Of a stretch of 64,000 nucleotides of DNA, positions 42,021 to 50,362 are shown piece after piece. This DNA is from Bordetella petrii (lineage in GTDB: Bacteria; Pseudomonadota; Gammaproteobacteria; Burkholderiales; Burkholderiaceae_B). The translations under genes were made by a program, and so were the position numbers. How positions within the stretch are numbered: the stretch's first letter is position 1; the number at the start of each line of letters is the position of its first letter. The notes under the pieces were generated by a model. It searched no databases, had not been told where the DNA came from, and saw nothing but the letters and a program-made list of their open reading frames with translations. The stretch lies in contig NZ_JAFMZZ010000001.1 of assembly GCF_017356245.1 (NCBI RefSeq), forward strand, positions 2,552,196 through 2,616,195, in the 5' to 3' direction.

Positions 42021-42356
42021 ATGGCGCTGCATCATGCCCGCTCGGGCGAACTCATCGACATCCGGCCCCTGGGGCCGGCCCTGAAGGATACGCCTTCGCG
42101 GGCGCTGGTGCGATCCGACCAATTGGAAATACTGCGCCTGGCGCTGCCGGCGGGGCAGACGCTGCCCCCGCACGGCATCGACGCCAGCGCCATCACCCTG
42201 CAATGCCTGGAAGGCGCGGCCGAACTCGGCGCGCACGGCACGACGCAGAGGCTGGAACCCGGCACGCTGGTGTACCTGGCGCCGGGCGTGCAACACCAGG
42301 TGAAGGCCTTGCAAGACTGTTCGATACTGGTGACGCTGTTCCTGGACCGCGCCTGA
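42021..42356 (+). CDS. Small cupin-domain protein
   Basis: 111 residues with a single cupin barrel: cupin motif 1 is degenerate (LPPHGIDASAITLQCLEG) and motif 2 is GTLVYLAPGVQHQVKAL, with one clear histidine retained in each. AAGGA precedes the ATG. It is divergent from the GTPase; a shared regulatory region could link them. Function unknown. Confidence 0.8.
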   Translation: MALHHARSGELIDIRPLGPALKDTPSRALVRSDQLEILRLALPAGQTLPPHGIDASAITLQCLEGAAELGAHGTTQRLEPGTLVYLAPGVQHQVKALQDCSILVTLFLDRA

Positions 42357-42593
42357 TCAAGGCCAGCGCAGCCGATGCGCCCGGGCGGAATATCGTGGAG
42401 CACTGCCTGCCGGGCGAATGGCCCCGGCCGCCGCCGGACAGCGGCCACCGGCGCCGGCCGGACGGCACATGCGGACGGGATCCTGCTCCTGGGATCCCTC
42501 GTACTCGCGGCGATATGCGCCGGCCAGCGCCGCGATGGCCAGGCCTGCGAAGGCCAGCAGCACAATGACCGGCGCGAGCAGAAACCAGATCAT
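42357..42593 (-). CDS. Predicted one-helix small membrane protein
   Basis: 78 residues. The N-terminus MIWFLLAPVIVLLAFAGLAI is a strong transmembrane helix, followed by AYRREYEGSQEQ, a normal cytoplasmic turn, and then an Arg/Pro/Ala-rich tail that may be real or not. The ATG overlaps the stop of the upstream small frame by four bases. No family recognised. Supported by coupling and by its hydrophobic start; the last 40 residues are doubtful. Confidence 0.5.
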   Translation of the reverse strand: MIWFLLAPVIVLLAFAGLAIAALAGAYRREYEGSQEQDPVRMCRPAGAGGRCPAAAGAIRPAGSAPRYSARAHRLRWP

Positions 42594-42835
42594 GGTGCGC
42601 CCTGCCCGGCGTGCTGCCCTGCCGGCACCCACCCCATGCGCGCCGGATCGGGCACGGGCTTGATCCGCCAGCCCAGGCCGCTCTCGAGCCGCTCGACGCG
42701 CTCGGGATACTGCAGCGCTATTTTTGCGGCCGCCAATCGGGCACGCATCGAGTCCGGCGTGTACTGGACATCGGCATCCGCCAATGCGCACGCAGGGGCA
42801 GCCCGCGCCATCACGATAGAAAAGTTCCAGACCAT
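42590..42835 (-). CDS. Hypothetical small protein, 81 residues
   Basis: Starts at an ATG with a strong GGGAG ribosome site eight bases upstream, which decides it against a longer frame beginning at 42985. The sequence (for instance YTPDSMRARLAAAKIALQYPERVERLESG) looks like an amphipathic helix. Its stop overlaps the next start as ATGA. Not recognised; possibly an inner-membrane accessory pair with the following gene. Confidence 0.55.
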   Translation of the reverse strand: MVWNFSIVMARAAPACALADADVQYTPDSMRARLAAAKIALQYPERVERLESGLGWRIKPVPDPARMGWVPAGQHAGQGAP

Positions 42836-43006
42836 GCTGTGCTCTCCCGCGCCGCGGCCCGGTTGCACACGCCCGGCGCCTGGCCAGAATGCCTTGCCTG
42901 CAGGCGGATCTTTTGGCATTTCGTGCTGTCGGCGCATTTTTTTGATCGGCGTTCGCGCCGCGCCCACAAAGCGCGCTTGCGCCAATCAAAGATTTCCCGC
43001 CCCGAC

Positions 43007-43035
43007 TTGCATCATCCAAAAAGTTGCGTCATAAT
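43007..43035 (+). promoter_or_regulatory. Promoter of tRNA-Asn
   Basis: TTGCAT (43007-43012), 17-base spacer, CATAAT (43030-43035); tRNA 5' end 18 bases on. Confidence 0.65.
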
Positions 43036-43052
43036 CTCGCTTCTTTAGCAGA

Positions 43053-43128
43053 TCCCCGATAGCTCAGTCGGTAGAGCGACGGACTGTTAATCCGCAGGTC
43101 GCTGGTTCGAGCCCAGCTCGGGGAGCCA
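43053..43128 (+). tRNA. tRNA-Asn (GTT)
   Basis: 76 bases with a seven-pair acceptor stem (TCCCCGA/TCGGGGA), D-loop AGCTCAGTCGGTAGAGC, anticodon GTT at 43086-43088, T-arm GGTTCGAGCC and encoded CCA. Followed by its own terminator. Confidence 0.97.
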
Positions 43129-43147
43129 AAAAGCTGAAGAAACCAAG

Positions 43148-43177
43148 AAACCGCCCTTGTGGCGGTTTTTCTTTTTG
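43148..43177 (+). terminator. Intrinsic terminator after tRNA-Asn
   Basis: AAACCGCC pairs with GGCGGTTT around a five-base loop, followed by a T-rich run. Confidence 0.88.
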
Positions 43178-43311
43178 CATGGGTTTTCTGTACGCGCAGG
43201 CGCGCTGCGGCGATATGCGTGTGGCGAAAAACTCTGATATGATCTCGGTCTTTCGGCGCGGCGCGTTCAGGCGCGCGGCACCTGCGGAAGGCGCCTTGTG
43301 TGCCCATGCAC

Positions 43312-43387
43312 GCCGGCATAGCTCAGTTGGTAGAGCAGCGCATTCGTAATGCGAAGGTCGGGGGTTCGACTCCTCTTGCCGGCACCA
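43312..43387 (+). tRNA. tRNA-Thr (CGT)
   Basis: 76 bases: acceptor stem GCCGGCA/TGCCGGC, D-loop AGCTCAGTTGGTAGAGC, anticodon CGT at 43335-43337, T-arm GGTTCGACTC, encoded CCA. A likely -10 (TATGAT, 43238-43243) lies about 70 bases upstream with a poor -35. Separate from tRNA-Asn because a terminator intervenes. Confidence 0.97.
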
Positions 43388-43396
43388 GAAATACTA

Positions 43397-43428
43397 AAAG
43401 GGCAGCCCATCGGGCTGCCCTTTTTCTT
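43397..43428. terminator. Intrinsic terminator between tRNA-Thr and maiA
   Basis: GGGCAGCCC and GGGCTGCCC form a nine-base-pair stem, three-base loop, with flanking A and T runs. Usable by the convergent isomerase gene as well. Confidence 0.88.
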
Positions 43429-43451
43429 TGCGCGAAGCGGCGGCGGGCGCC

Positions 43452-44096
43452 CTATTCCGCGTCGGGCTGCTTGTCGGGTTCGGCCAGGTCGAAGGCCTGC
43501 AGTTCGCGGCAGGCCGCATCGATGCGCAGCACCGTGGGCATGGCGGAAAGATCGCAATCGAAGCGGCGCGCGTTGTACACCTGCGGCACCAGGCAGAGGT
43601 CGGCCAGGGTGGGCGCGTCGCCATGGCAGAAGCGGCCGGTGGCGGGCGAATCGGCCAGCATGGATTCCACCGCGGACAGGCCCAGATGGACCCAGTGGCG
43701 GTACCAGTCGTTCTTGGCGTCGTCGCTGACTTGCAGCGTGCGCTTCAGGTACTTGAGCACGCGCAGGTTGTTCAGCGGATGGGTATCGCAGGCGATGGTC
43801 TGGGCGATGGCGCGCACGCGCGCGCGGCCGGCGGGATCGGACGGCAGCAATGCGGGCTGCGGATGGGTTTCGTCCAGGTATTCGATGATGGCCAGCGATT
43901 GGCCGATGATGGCGTCGCCATCGACCAGGGTGGGCACCAGGGCGGCAGGATTGAGCGCACGGTAGGAATCCGACAGCTGCTGCCCGCCGTCTTTCAGCAG
44001 GTGCACGCCCAGGTATTCGTAGGGAATGCCCTTGAGATTCAGGGCGATGCGCACGCGATAGGCGGCCGAACTGCGGAAGTAGCTGTACAACTGCAT
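43452..44096 (-). CDS. maiA: Maleylacetoacetate isomerase (zeta-class GST)
   Basis: 214 residues. The N-terminal thioredoxin-fold has YSYFRSSAAYRVRIAL, the zeta-GST active-site segment where glutathione is activated, then NPAALVPTLVDGDAIIGQSLAIIEYL. Isomerises maleylacetoacetate to fumarylacetoacetate in tyrosine or homogentisate breakdown; maleylpyruvate isomerase is a close alternative. AAGGAG precedes the ATG. No hmgA or fahA nearby. Confidence 0.88.
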   Translation of the reverse strand: MQLYSYFRSSAAYRVRIALNLKGIPYEYLGVHLLKDGGQQLSDSYRALNPAALVPTLVDGDAIIGQSLAIIEYLDETHPQPALLPSDPAGRARVRAIAQTIACDTHPLNNLRVLKYLKRTLQVSDDAKNDWYRHWVHLGLSAVESMLADSPATGRFCHGDAPTLADLCLVPQVYNARRFDCDLSAMPTVLRIDAACRELQAFDLAEPDKQPDAE

Positions 44097-44122
44097 GGGG
44101 TCTCCTTGGGGTGGCGGCATGC

Positions 44123-45103
44123 TTAGCGCGGCGTGCCGGCGCCGGGCGCGGGCTTGCGCGACAGGCCCTTGGGCAGCGGGAATGCCACGCTTTCTTCCAG
44201 GCCGGGCATGGTGCGCACCGACACGGCGCCGAGTTCTTTCAGGCGCTGCACGACTTGCTGCACCAGCACTTCGGGGGCCGACGCGCCGGCGGTGATGCCG
44301 ATGCGCTGGCGGCCGGCCAGCCAGGCGGGATCGATGGCATCGGCGCCGTCGACCAGGTAGGCGTCGGTGCCGATGCGTTCAGCGACTTCGCGCAGGCGGT
44401 TGGAATTGGAACTGTTGGGGCTGCCCACCACCAGCACCAGGTCGCAATCGGGCGCCAGCATCTTGACCGCGTCCTGGCGGTTTTGCGTGGCGTAGCAGAT
44501 ATCGCTTTTCTTGGGTTCGACAATGTCGGGAAACCGCGAACGCAGCGCGGCCGATACGGCGGCGGCATCGTCGACCGACAACGTGGTCTGCGTGACGAAA
44601 GCCAGGTTGGACGGGTCGGCCACCTGCAGGCTGGCGACGTCGGCCACGGTTTCGACCAGGTACATGCCGCCCTGGGCCTGGCCCAGGGTGCCTTCGACTT
44701 CGGGATGGCCCTTGTGGCCGATCATGATGATTTCGCGGCCGGCGGCGCGCATGCGCGCGACTTCGATGTGCACCTTGGTGACCAGCGGGCAGGTGGCGTC
44801 GAAGACCTGCAGCCCGCGGGACTCGGCTTCTTGCCGCACCGCCTTGGACACGCCATGCGCCGAGAACACCACGATGGCGCCGGCCGGGGCCTGGTCGAGC
44901 TCGTCGATGAAGATGGCGCCCTTGCCGCGCAAGTCTTCGACCACGTAGCGGTTGTGGACGATTTCGTGGCGCACATAGATGGGCGCGCCGTGCAGCTCGA
45001 GGGCGCGCTCGACGATGTCGATGGCCCGGTCGACGCCGGCACAGAAGCCGCGCGGCTGGGCCAGCACGACTTCGGCATCGGCGGCAGTAACCGGACGAAC
45101 CAT
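44123..45103 (-). CDS. ispH: 4-hydroxy-3-methylbut-2-enyl diphosphate reductase
   Basis: 326 residues; last step of the MEP isoprenoid pathway, making IPP and DMAPP. The three iron-sulfur cysteines are C21 (PRGFCAG), C105 (DATCPLV) and C203 (SDICYATQ), and the substrate loop [11 protein letters not shown] is intact. The ATG at 45103 shares one base with the stop of the FKBP gene. The isoprenoid supply would feed the hpn genes further on. Confidence 0.97.
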   Translation of the reverse strand: MVRPVTAADAEVVLAQPRGFCAGVDRAIDIVERALELHGAPIYVRHEIVHNRYVVEDLRGKGAIFIDELDQAPAGAIVVFSAHGVSKAVRQEAESRGLQVFDATCPLVTKVHIEVARMRAAGREIIMIGHKGHPEVEGTLGQAQGGMYLVETVADVASLQVADPSNLAFVTQTTLSVDDAAAVSAALRSRFPDIVEPKKSDICYATQNRQDAVKMLAPDCDLVLVVGSPNSSNSNRLREVAERIGTDAYLVDGADAIDPAWLAGRQRIGITAGASAPEVLVQQVVQRLKELGAVSVRTMPGLEESVAFPLPKGLSRKPAPGAGTPR

Positions 45104-45579
45104 TACAGCACCCCCAGCAGGTGGACATCGACGCGCAGCGTGGTGCCCGCCAGAGGATGGTTGAAGTCGAACAAGGCCCATTCGGGCTCGATTTGCTTCA
45201 GCACGCCCGAATAGCGCGCCCCGTTGGGCGCGGTGAACTCGACCAGGTCGCCGGGCTCGAAGGTGGCGTCGGCGCCGGCGTGTTCGGCCAGCATGGCGCG
45301 AGTGACTTTCTGGATGAGCTCGGGATTGCGGTCGCCATAGGCCTGGGCCGGTTCGAGGGTGGCGCTGAAGTGCTCGCCTTCGGTGTGGCCCAGCAGCGCG
45401 GCTTCGAGGCCGGGCGCCCATTGCCCCTGCCCCATTTGCAGCGTGGCGGGACGGCCGTCGAAGGTATCGGCGAAGACCGAGCCCTGTGCGGGGCCGGAGG
45501 CCAGCGCGATGCGATAGTGCAGAGTCAGGTAGGAATCGGCGCGGACGGGGGTGGCGGCCTGTTCGGCGGTGCTGCTCAA
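45103..45579 (-). CDS. FKBP-type peptidyl-prolyl isomerase (SlpA/FkpB-like)
   Basis: 158 residues of the compact FKBP type with an inserted flap domain: [36 protein letters not shown] and [17 protein letters not shown]. Immediately upstream of ispH with TAATG overlap, the same pairing as E. coli fkpB-ispH, which supports assignment to SlpA/FkpB chaperone-isomerases. Cytoplasmic. Confidence 0.92.
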   Translation of the reverse strand: MSSTAEQAATPVRADSYLTLHYRIALASGPAQGSVFADTFDGRPATLQMGQGQWAPGLEAALLGHTEGEHFSATLEPAQAYGDRNPELIQKVTRAMLAEHAGADATFEPGDLVEFTAPNGARYSGVLKQIEPEWALFDFNHPLAGTTLRVDVHLLGVL

Positions 45580-45763
45580 GATGGTTCACCGTAAAAAAAG
45601 TGGCGGTAGCCCCTGATTTTAGAACGTCTTGGCCGGCGCCGGCGGAAGCGCCCGCCCGGCCCCTGCCCTGCGTACAACTGCATATGGGCAAAACCATTCA
45701 CAGGCGCGCCGCCGGCAACCCGCCTGCGGCATCGTTGATGGCCCGCCATTTCCACGCCGCCCC

Positions 45764-46441
45764 ATGCCGCTGCCCGAAGACCTGCCGCCCCATGAACGCC
45801 CCCGCGAACGCCTGCTGCGCCACGGCCCGGCCTCCCTGCGCGACGCCGAGCTGTTGGCTCTGGCCCTGCGCACCGGCACGCGGGGCCGCACGGCCATCGA
45901 TATGGGCAGCCAGTTGCTGCACCGCTACGGCGGCCTGCGCGGCCTGTTCGCCGCTTCGCCCCAGGAACTGATGTCCCTGCCCGGGCTGGGCGCGGCCAAG
46001 GCCGGCTCGCTGGCGGCCATTCTGGAACTGGCGCGCCGCGCGGCCGAAGAGCAACTGATGCGGCTGCACAAGCTGTCCGAACCCGGTAGCGTCAAGCGCT
46101 ACTTCAAGACCGCCCTGGCGCACCGCGCCGTGGAGCACTGCCTGGCGCTGTACCTGGACAACCAGCTCAACCTGATCGCCAGCGGCGAACTGGCGCGCGG
46201 CACCCTGGCCCAGGCCTCGGTGTACCCGCGCGAAGTCGTGCGCGAGGCCCTGCGCCACCATGCGGGGGCCCTGATCCTGGCCCACAACCACCCGTCGGGC
46301 ACGGCGCAGCCCAGCCAGGCCGACCGCGATTTCAGCCGCCACATGAAGCAGGCGCTGGCGCTGGTGGACATCCGGCTGGTCGACCATCTGATCGTGGCCG
46401 GCGACACGGTGGTGTCCATGGCCGAACTGGGCATGCTGTAG
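45764..46441 (+). CDS. radC: RadC-family JAB-domain protein
   Basis: 225 residues. An N-terminal helix-hairpin-helix region (LMSLPGLGAAKAGSLAAILEL) precedes a JAMM metalloprotease-like fold with the metal motif HNHPSG-SQAD intact. Despite the name its role in DNA repair is not established. ATG 45764 is chosen because it begins the conserved DLPPHERPRERL block; the frame extends upstream without similarity. Confidence 0.92.
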   Translation: MPLPEDLPPHERPRERLLRHGPASLRDAELLALALRTGTRGRTAIDMGSQLLHRYGGLRGLFAASPQELMSLPGLGAAKAGSLAAILELARRAAEEQLMRLHKLSEPGSVKRYFKTALAHRAVEHCLALYLDNQLNLIASGELARGTLAQASVYPREVVREALRHHAGALILAHNHPSGTAQPSQADRDFSRHMKQALALVDIRLVDHLIVAGDTVVSMAELGML

Positions 46442-46525
46442 CGCCGCGCGCCGGTCAGCAGGCCGGCGGCAATTTCGTTAGACTGGATGCCCGAACCGAC
46501 CAACCGCCGCCCGGCCGCCCTATCC

Positions 46526-47155
46526 ATGAAGCGCCTGTGGGATATTTCTCCGCCGGTATCGGCCGCGTCGCCGGTGTTTCCGGGCGACACGCCGTACCAG
46601 CAGCACTGGAAATGGTCGCTGACGCCGGAATGCCCGGTCAATGTCAGTGAAATCCGCCTGTCGCCGCACATCGGCGCGCATGCCGATGCGCCGCTGCACT
46701 ATTGCAACGGCGCGGCCGCCATCGGCGCGGTGCCGCTGGAACCCTTTCTTGGCCCGTGCCGGGTCATCCATGCCCTGGACTGCGGGCCGCTGATCCTGCC
46801 CGAACATCTGCGGCACGCGGCCGCCGGGCTGCCGCCGCGCGTGCTGGTGCGCACCGCCCGGCATGCCGCGCTGGACTGGTGGACCGACGATTTCAGCGCC
46901 TACGCGCCGCACACCATCGAATGGCTGGCCGAGCGCGGCGTCATGCTGATCGGACTGGACACGCCCAGCATCGACCCCGCATCGAGCAAGACCCTGGACA
47001 GCCACCACGTCATCCTGCGGCGCGACATGCGCGTACTGGAAAACCTGCTGCTCGATGACGTCGCCGAAGGCGACTACGAACTGATCGCCCTTCCGCTGGC
47101 GCTGGCCCAGGCCGATGCCAGCCCGGTGCGCGCCGTTCTGCGCGAACTGGGCTGA
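46526..47155 (+). CDS. kynB: Kynurenine formamidase
   Basis: 209 residues from ATG 46526, the usual length, starting [20 protein letters not shown]. Zinc-binding [12 protein letters not shown] is intact, and SHHVILRR lies near the end. It converts N-formylkynurenine to kynurenine in tryptophan breakdown. A start 13 codons earlier is possible. kynA follows 58 bases later; kynureninase is not in the window. Confidence 0.94.
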   Translation: MKRLWDISPPVSAASPVFPGDTPYQQHWKWSLTPECPVNVSEIRLSPHIGAHADAPLHYCNGAAAIGAVPLEPFLGPCRVIHALDCGPLILPEHLRHAAAGLPPRVLVRTARHAALDWWTDDFSAYAPHTIEWLAERGVMLIGLDTPSIDPASSKTLDSHHVILRRDMRVLENLLLDDVAEGDYELIALPLALAQADASPVRAVLRELG

Positions 47156-47213
47156 TCCGCCCAAACCGGGCCGCCGCCTGCGCGGCGGCCACCCGCTATC
47201 AGGCACACCGTCG

Positions 47214-48062
47214 ATGAATACCCCCGAACTCCCCGAAGACATTGTCCGCGACGAAAAGGCGCAGCTCGATTACGCCCGGGACATGACCTACGGCGACTAC
47301 CTGCACCTGGATGAACTGCTGGGCGCCCAGCATCCGCTGTCGCCCGAACACAACGAAATGCTGTTCATCGTGCAGCACCAGACCAGCGAGCTGTGGATGA
47401 AGCTGATGCTGCACGAACTGCGCGCCGCCATCGCCAATGTGGCGCAGGACCGGCTGCCGCCGGCCTTCAAGATGCTGGCGCGCGTAAGCAAGATCATGGA
47501 GCAACTGGTGCACGCCTGGGACGTGCTGGCCACCATGACGCCGCCCGAGTATTCGGCGCTGCGCCCGTACCTGGCGCACTCCAGCGGCTTCCAGAGCTAC
47601 CAGTACCGCCAGATCGAGTTCCTGCTGGGCAACAAGAATGCCGCCATGCTCAAGCCGCACGCGCACCGCGCCGACCTGCTGGCTTCAGTACAGGCCGCCT
47701 TCCAGGCGCCCTCGCTGTACGACGAATCGCTGCGCCTGCTGGCGCGCAACGGCCTGGACGTGCCGGCCGGCCACCTGGACCGCGACTGGACCCGGCCCTA
47801 CCAGGCCGATCCGGCCGTCGAGGCGGCCTGGCTGGCCGTCTACCGCCAGCCGGAGCGCTACTGGGACCTGTACCAGCTGGGCGAAAAGCTCACCGACCTG
47901 GAAGACGCCTTCCGGCTGTGGCGCTTCCGGCACGTGACGACGGTGGAACGCATCATCGGCTTCAAGCGCGGCACCGGCGGCACGTCCGGTGTCGCCTACC
48001 TGCGCAAGATGCTCGACGTGGTGCTGTTTCCGGAAATCTGGGCGCTGCGCACCGACCTGTAG
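47214..48062 (+). CDS. kynA: Tryptophan 2,3-dioxygenase
   Basis: 282 residues, heme enzyme opening the indole ring to N-formylkynurenine. The family blocks [52 protein letters not shown] and the heme-ligand region [20 protein letters not shown] are complete. Same direction as kynB, forming a two-gene kynBA unit. Confidence 0.97.
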   Translation: MNTPELPEDIVRDEKAQLDYARDMTYGDYLHLDELLGAQHPLSPEHNEMLFIVQHQTSELWMKLMLHELRAAIANVAQDRLPPAFKMLARVSKIMEQLVHAWDVLATMTPPEYSALRPYLAHSSGFQSYQYRQIEFLLGNKNAAMLKPHAHRADLLASVQAAFQAPSLYDESLRLLARNGLDVPAGHLDRDWTRPYQADPAVEAAWLAVYRQPERYWDLYQLGEKLTDLEDAFRLWRFRHVTTVERIIGFKRGTGGTSGVAYLRKMLDVVLFPEIWALRTDL

Positions 48063-48098
48063 GCCCCGAGGCCGCCGGGGCCTGCCCGGCGGGCGGCC

Positions 48099-48127
48099 CT
48101 GGCAAAAAGGTAAAACCATGCTAGAAT
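48099..48127 (+). promoter_or_regulatory. Promoter of rpmE2 with extended -10
   Basis: TGCTAGAAT (extended -10, hexamer 48122-48127) with a weak CTGGCA (48099-48104) at 17-base spacing. It predicts a leader of about 110 bases before the L31 start. Confidence 0.6.
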
Positions 48128-48150
48128 GCGGGGTTACTTCCTGGATACGT

Positions 48151-48197
48151 GGCTGCCAGATCCACCGCAACGGCGTTGCAAGACGGATCTGTTTGGC
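48151..48197 (+). ncRNA. Structured leader of the L31 mRNA (candidate cis-regulatory element)
   Basis: Nested stems: GCC/GGC (48155-48157 with 48095+100 region at 48195-48197), AGATCC (48158-48163) with GGATCT (48185-48190), and a closed inner hairpin GCAAC-GGC-GTTGC (48167-48179). Internal loops separate them. Ribosomal-protein leaders for L31 are known in other bacterial groups; whether this one binds L31 is inference. Confidence 0.5.
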
Positions 48198-48244
48198 TGG
48201 CGACCCGCAAACCCCCGGCCAGACCGGAAGAACCGGAATTCATC

Positions 48245-48511
48245 ATGAAAGAAGGCATTCACCCCGAATACCGCGAAGTGGTGTTCATGGACGTGCAAAC
48301 GGGCAACAAGTTCGTGACGCGCTCCACCATCAACACGCGCGAAACCATCGATATCGACGGCAAGAGCTACCCGCTGTTCAAGTGCGACGTCACGTCCGAA
48401 TCGCACCCGTTCTACACGGGCGCCCAGACCCGCATCGTCGAAACCGGCCGCGTTGAAAAATTCCGCGCCCGCTTCGCCCGTACGGCCGGCACGGTCAAAT
48501 CGGCGTCGTAA
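48245..48511 (+). CDS. rpmE2: Ribosomal protein L31, type B
   Basis: 88 residues, starting [16 protein letters not shown] and containing the type B insert [19 protein letters not shown]. Only one cysteine remains, so it is the zinc-independent form. In many bacteria this form replaces zinc L31 under zinc limitation and is Zur-controlled; here the leader fold and strong terminator suggest constitutive ribosomal use, and no zinc-type copy is in view. ATG 48245 is fixed by family alignment. Confidence 0.95.
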   Translation: MKEGIHPEYREVVFMDVQTGNKFVTRSTINTRETIDIDGKSYPLFKCDVTSESHPFYTGAQTRIVETGRVEKFRARFARTAGTVKSAS

Positions 48512-48535
48512 ACTTGCTCCTCGGCGAGGCGCAGC

Positions 48536-48563
48536 AAAAAAGCAGCCTTCGGGCTGCTTTTTT
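48536..48563 (+). terminator. Intrinsic terminator after rpmE2
   Basis: AGCAGCC and GGCTGCT close a TTCG tetraloop, flanked by an A run and eight T residues. One of the strongest terminators in the window. Confidence 0.93.
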
Positions 48564-48631
48564 TTCCGCGCCGGCCCCATCCCTCCCCGTTTCAGGGCCC
48601 CTGGCCCGCGCTGCTCGGTTACATTAGCCAC

Positions 48632-50362
48632 GTGCCTTCTACCACGCGCTCCACCCCGGCCCGGCTGACCATCTCGGCCACCGCCAAATTGCCCCGTCTG
48701 GTGCTGCTGGGGCTGTCGCTGGCCTACATCCTGGCCGGCCTGTTCATGCGCGACCCCTGGAAGACCGATGATGCGGTCGGCCTGGCCACGATGATCACGG
48801 CGGTGCGCGAAGGCGGCGTGACCTGGCTGCTGCCGCAGGTGGGGCAACTGGCGTTTGCCGAAGAAGGCCCGCTGATCACCTGGGCCGGCGCGCTGTGCAT
48901 GTGGCTGTTCGGGCCGCTGATCGGCGACATTCCCGCCGGGCGGCTGCCGAATCTGGTGTGGTTCGGCATTACCACCGTCAGCGTCTGGTACGGCACATAC
49001 CTGGTGGGCCGGCGCGCCGAGGCCCAGCCGCTGGCCCTGCCGTTCGGCGGCGAACCGGCGGCGCGCGACTATGGCCGCATGCTGGCCGACGCCGCGCTGC
49101 TGCTGCTGCTGGCCACGGTGGGCATTCTGCAGCGCACCCACGAAACCTCGGTCGTGCCGGCGATCATGGCATGGCAGGCGCTGGCGTTTTATTCGCTGGC
49201 GCGCACGCTCGACCGTCCGGCCACCGGCGCGGCCACGCTGGGCTTCGCCCTGGCCGCCAGCTTCCTGACACGCGGCTGGGTCGGCGCACTGCCCATCATG
49301 CTGGGGGCCGCGCTGGCGTTCCACCCGCGCAGCGTGCTGTGGGCGCGGCGCCGCTGGCTGCCGCTGGCCGCGGGCGTGGCCGCGGTGCTGATGCTGGCCT
49401 GGTGGATACCCGCCACCCAGGGCAGCGACTACTGGATCAGCAACTGGAAAACCTGGAACGCAGCCTCGTTCGACTGGCCCAACCTGGCCGACACCGCGCG
49501 CACGCTGCGCGACCTGCCCTGGTACCTGTGGCCCACCTGGCCGCTGGCCCTGCTGGCCGTATGGCGCTGGCGCGACTGGCTGTATGCGCCGCATATCTGG
49601 CTGCCGCTGGGGCTGGCGGTCTTTGCCGCCGCGCAACTGTTCTTCCTGGAAGAGCCCACCGATTCCGAATTCATCCTGCTGGCGGTGCCCTGCTCCATCC
49701 TGGCCGCCTTCTCGCTGCCTACCCTGCGGCGCGGCGTGGTCAACACCCTGGACTGGTTCGCGGTCATGTGCTTTTCACTGACCGTCGCCACCGCCTGGCT
49801 GGGCTGGGTGGCCCTGCATTTCGGCTGGCCGGCGCAGATTTCCCGCAACATCGCGCGCCAGACCTCGGGCTACGAGCCGGTGATTTCCTGGCTGGCGTTC
49901 GCCCTGGCCGTGCTGGTTACCGCGGCCTGGGTGGTGCTGGTGGCGTGGCGCCTGCGCTCGCACCCGTCCGCGCTGTGGCGCGGCACGGTCCTGTCGGCCA
50001 GCGGCCTGACCGCCACCTGGATACTGCTGGTGCTGCTTTGGCAGCCCGCCGTCGATTACGCGCGCAGCTATCGCGTCATGTCGGGCGAACTGGCGGCCGC
50101 GCTGGCCCAGTACCGGCAGCCGGGCGAATGCGTGCGCGGGCTGAGCGTGGGCAGCGGCCAGCGCGCGTCGCTGTTGATCTTCGACAACCTGACGCTCAGC
50201 TACGACTCGAAATGCCCCCTGGTATTGCAGCAGACCACCCGCGAACGCCTGCGCGACGGCGAGGCCGCCTATAGCGAAGGCGTGCAGGAATTGTGGCGCG
50301 GCGGCCGCCGCGCCGACCGGCACGAGATCTTCCGGCTGCTGCGCATCAAGCCGGCGCAATGA
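48632..50362 (+). CDS. ArnT-like glycosyltransferase (GT83/PMT superfamily) membrane protein
   Basis: 576 residues with roughly 12 hydrophobic segments and a short periplasmic C-terminal domain. The first loop has RDPWKTDDAVGLATM with the paired acidic residues expected at the active site of ArnT/PMT enzymes, which move a sugar from a polyprenyl lipid carrier to lipid A or protein. Start is GTG 48632. Its stop overlaps the MATE ATG. ArnT itself adds L-Ara4N; here the sugar is unknown and no arn genes are present. Confidence 0.82.
   Translation: MPSTTRSTPARLTISATAKLPRLVLLGLSLAYILAGLFMRDPWKTDDAVGLATMITAVREGGVTWLLPQVGQLAFAEEGPLITWAGALCMWLFGPLIGDIPAGRLPNLVWFGITTVSVWYGTYLVGRRAEAQPLALPFGGEPAARDYGRMLADAALLLLLATVGILQRTHETSVVPAIMAWQALAFYSLARTLDRPATGAATLGFALAASFLTRGWVGALPIMLGAALAFHPRSVLWARRRWLPLAAGVAAVLMLAWWIPATQGSDYWISNWKTWNAASFDWPNLADTARTLRDLPWYLWPTWPLALLAVWRWRDWLYAPHIWLPLGLAVFAAAQLFFLEEPTDSEFILLAVPCSILAAFSLPTLRRGVVNTLDWFAVMCFSLTVATAWLGWVALHFGWPAQISRNIARQTSGYEPVISWLAFALAVLVTAAWVVLVAWRLRSHPSALWRGTVLSASGLTATWILLVLLWQPAVDYARSYRVMSGELAAALAQYRQPGECVRGLSVGSGQRASLLIFDNLTLSYDSKCPLVLQQTTRERLRDGEAAYSEGVQELWRGGRRADRHEIFRLLRIKPAQ

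Noticed and set aside
43053..43387. tRNA-Asn and tRNA-Thr as an integration hotspot
   Set aside because: No repeated tRNA 3' ends, integrase or foreign genes are seen nearby; each tRNA has its own terminator.
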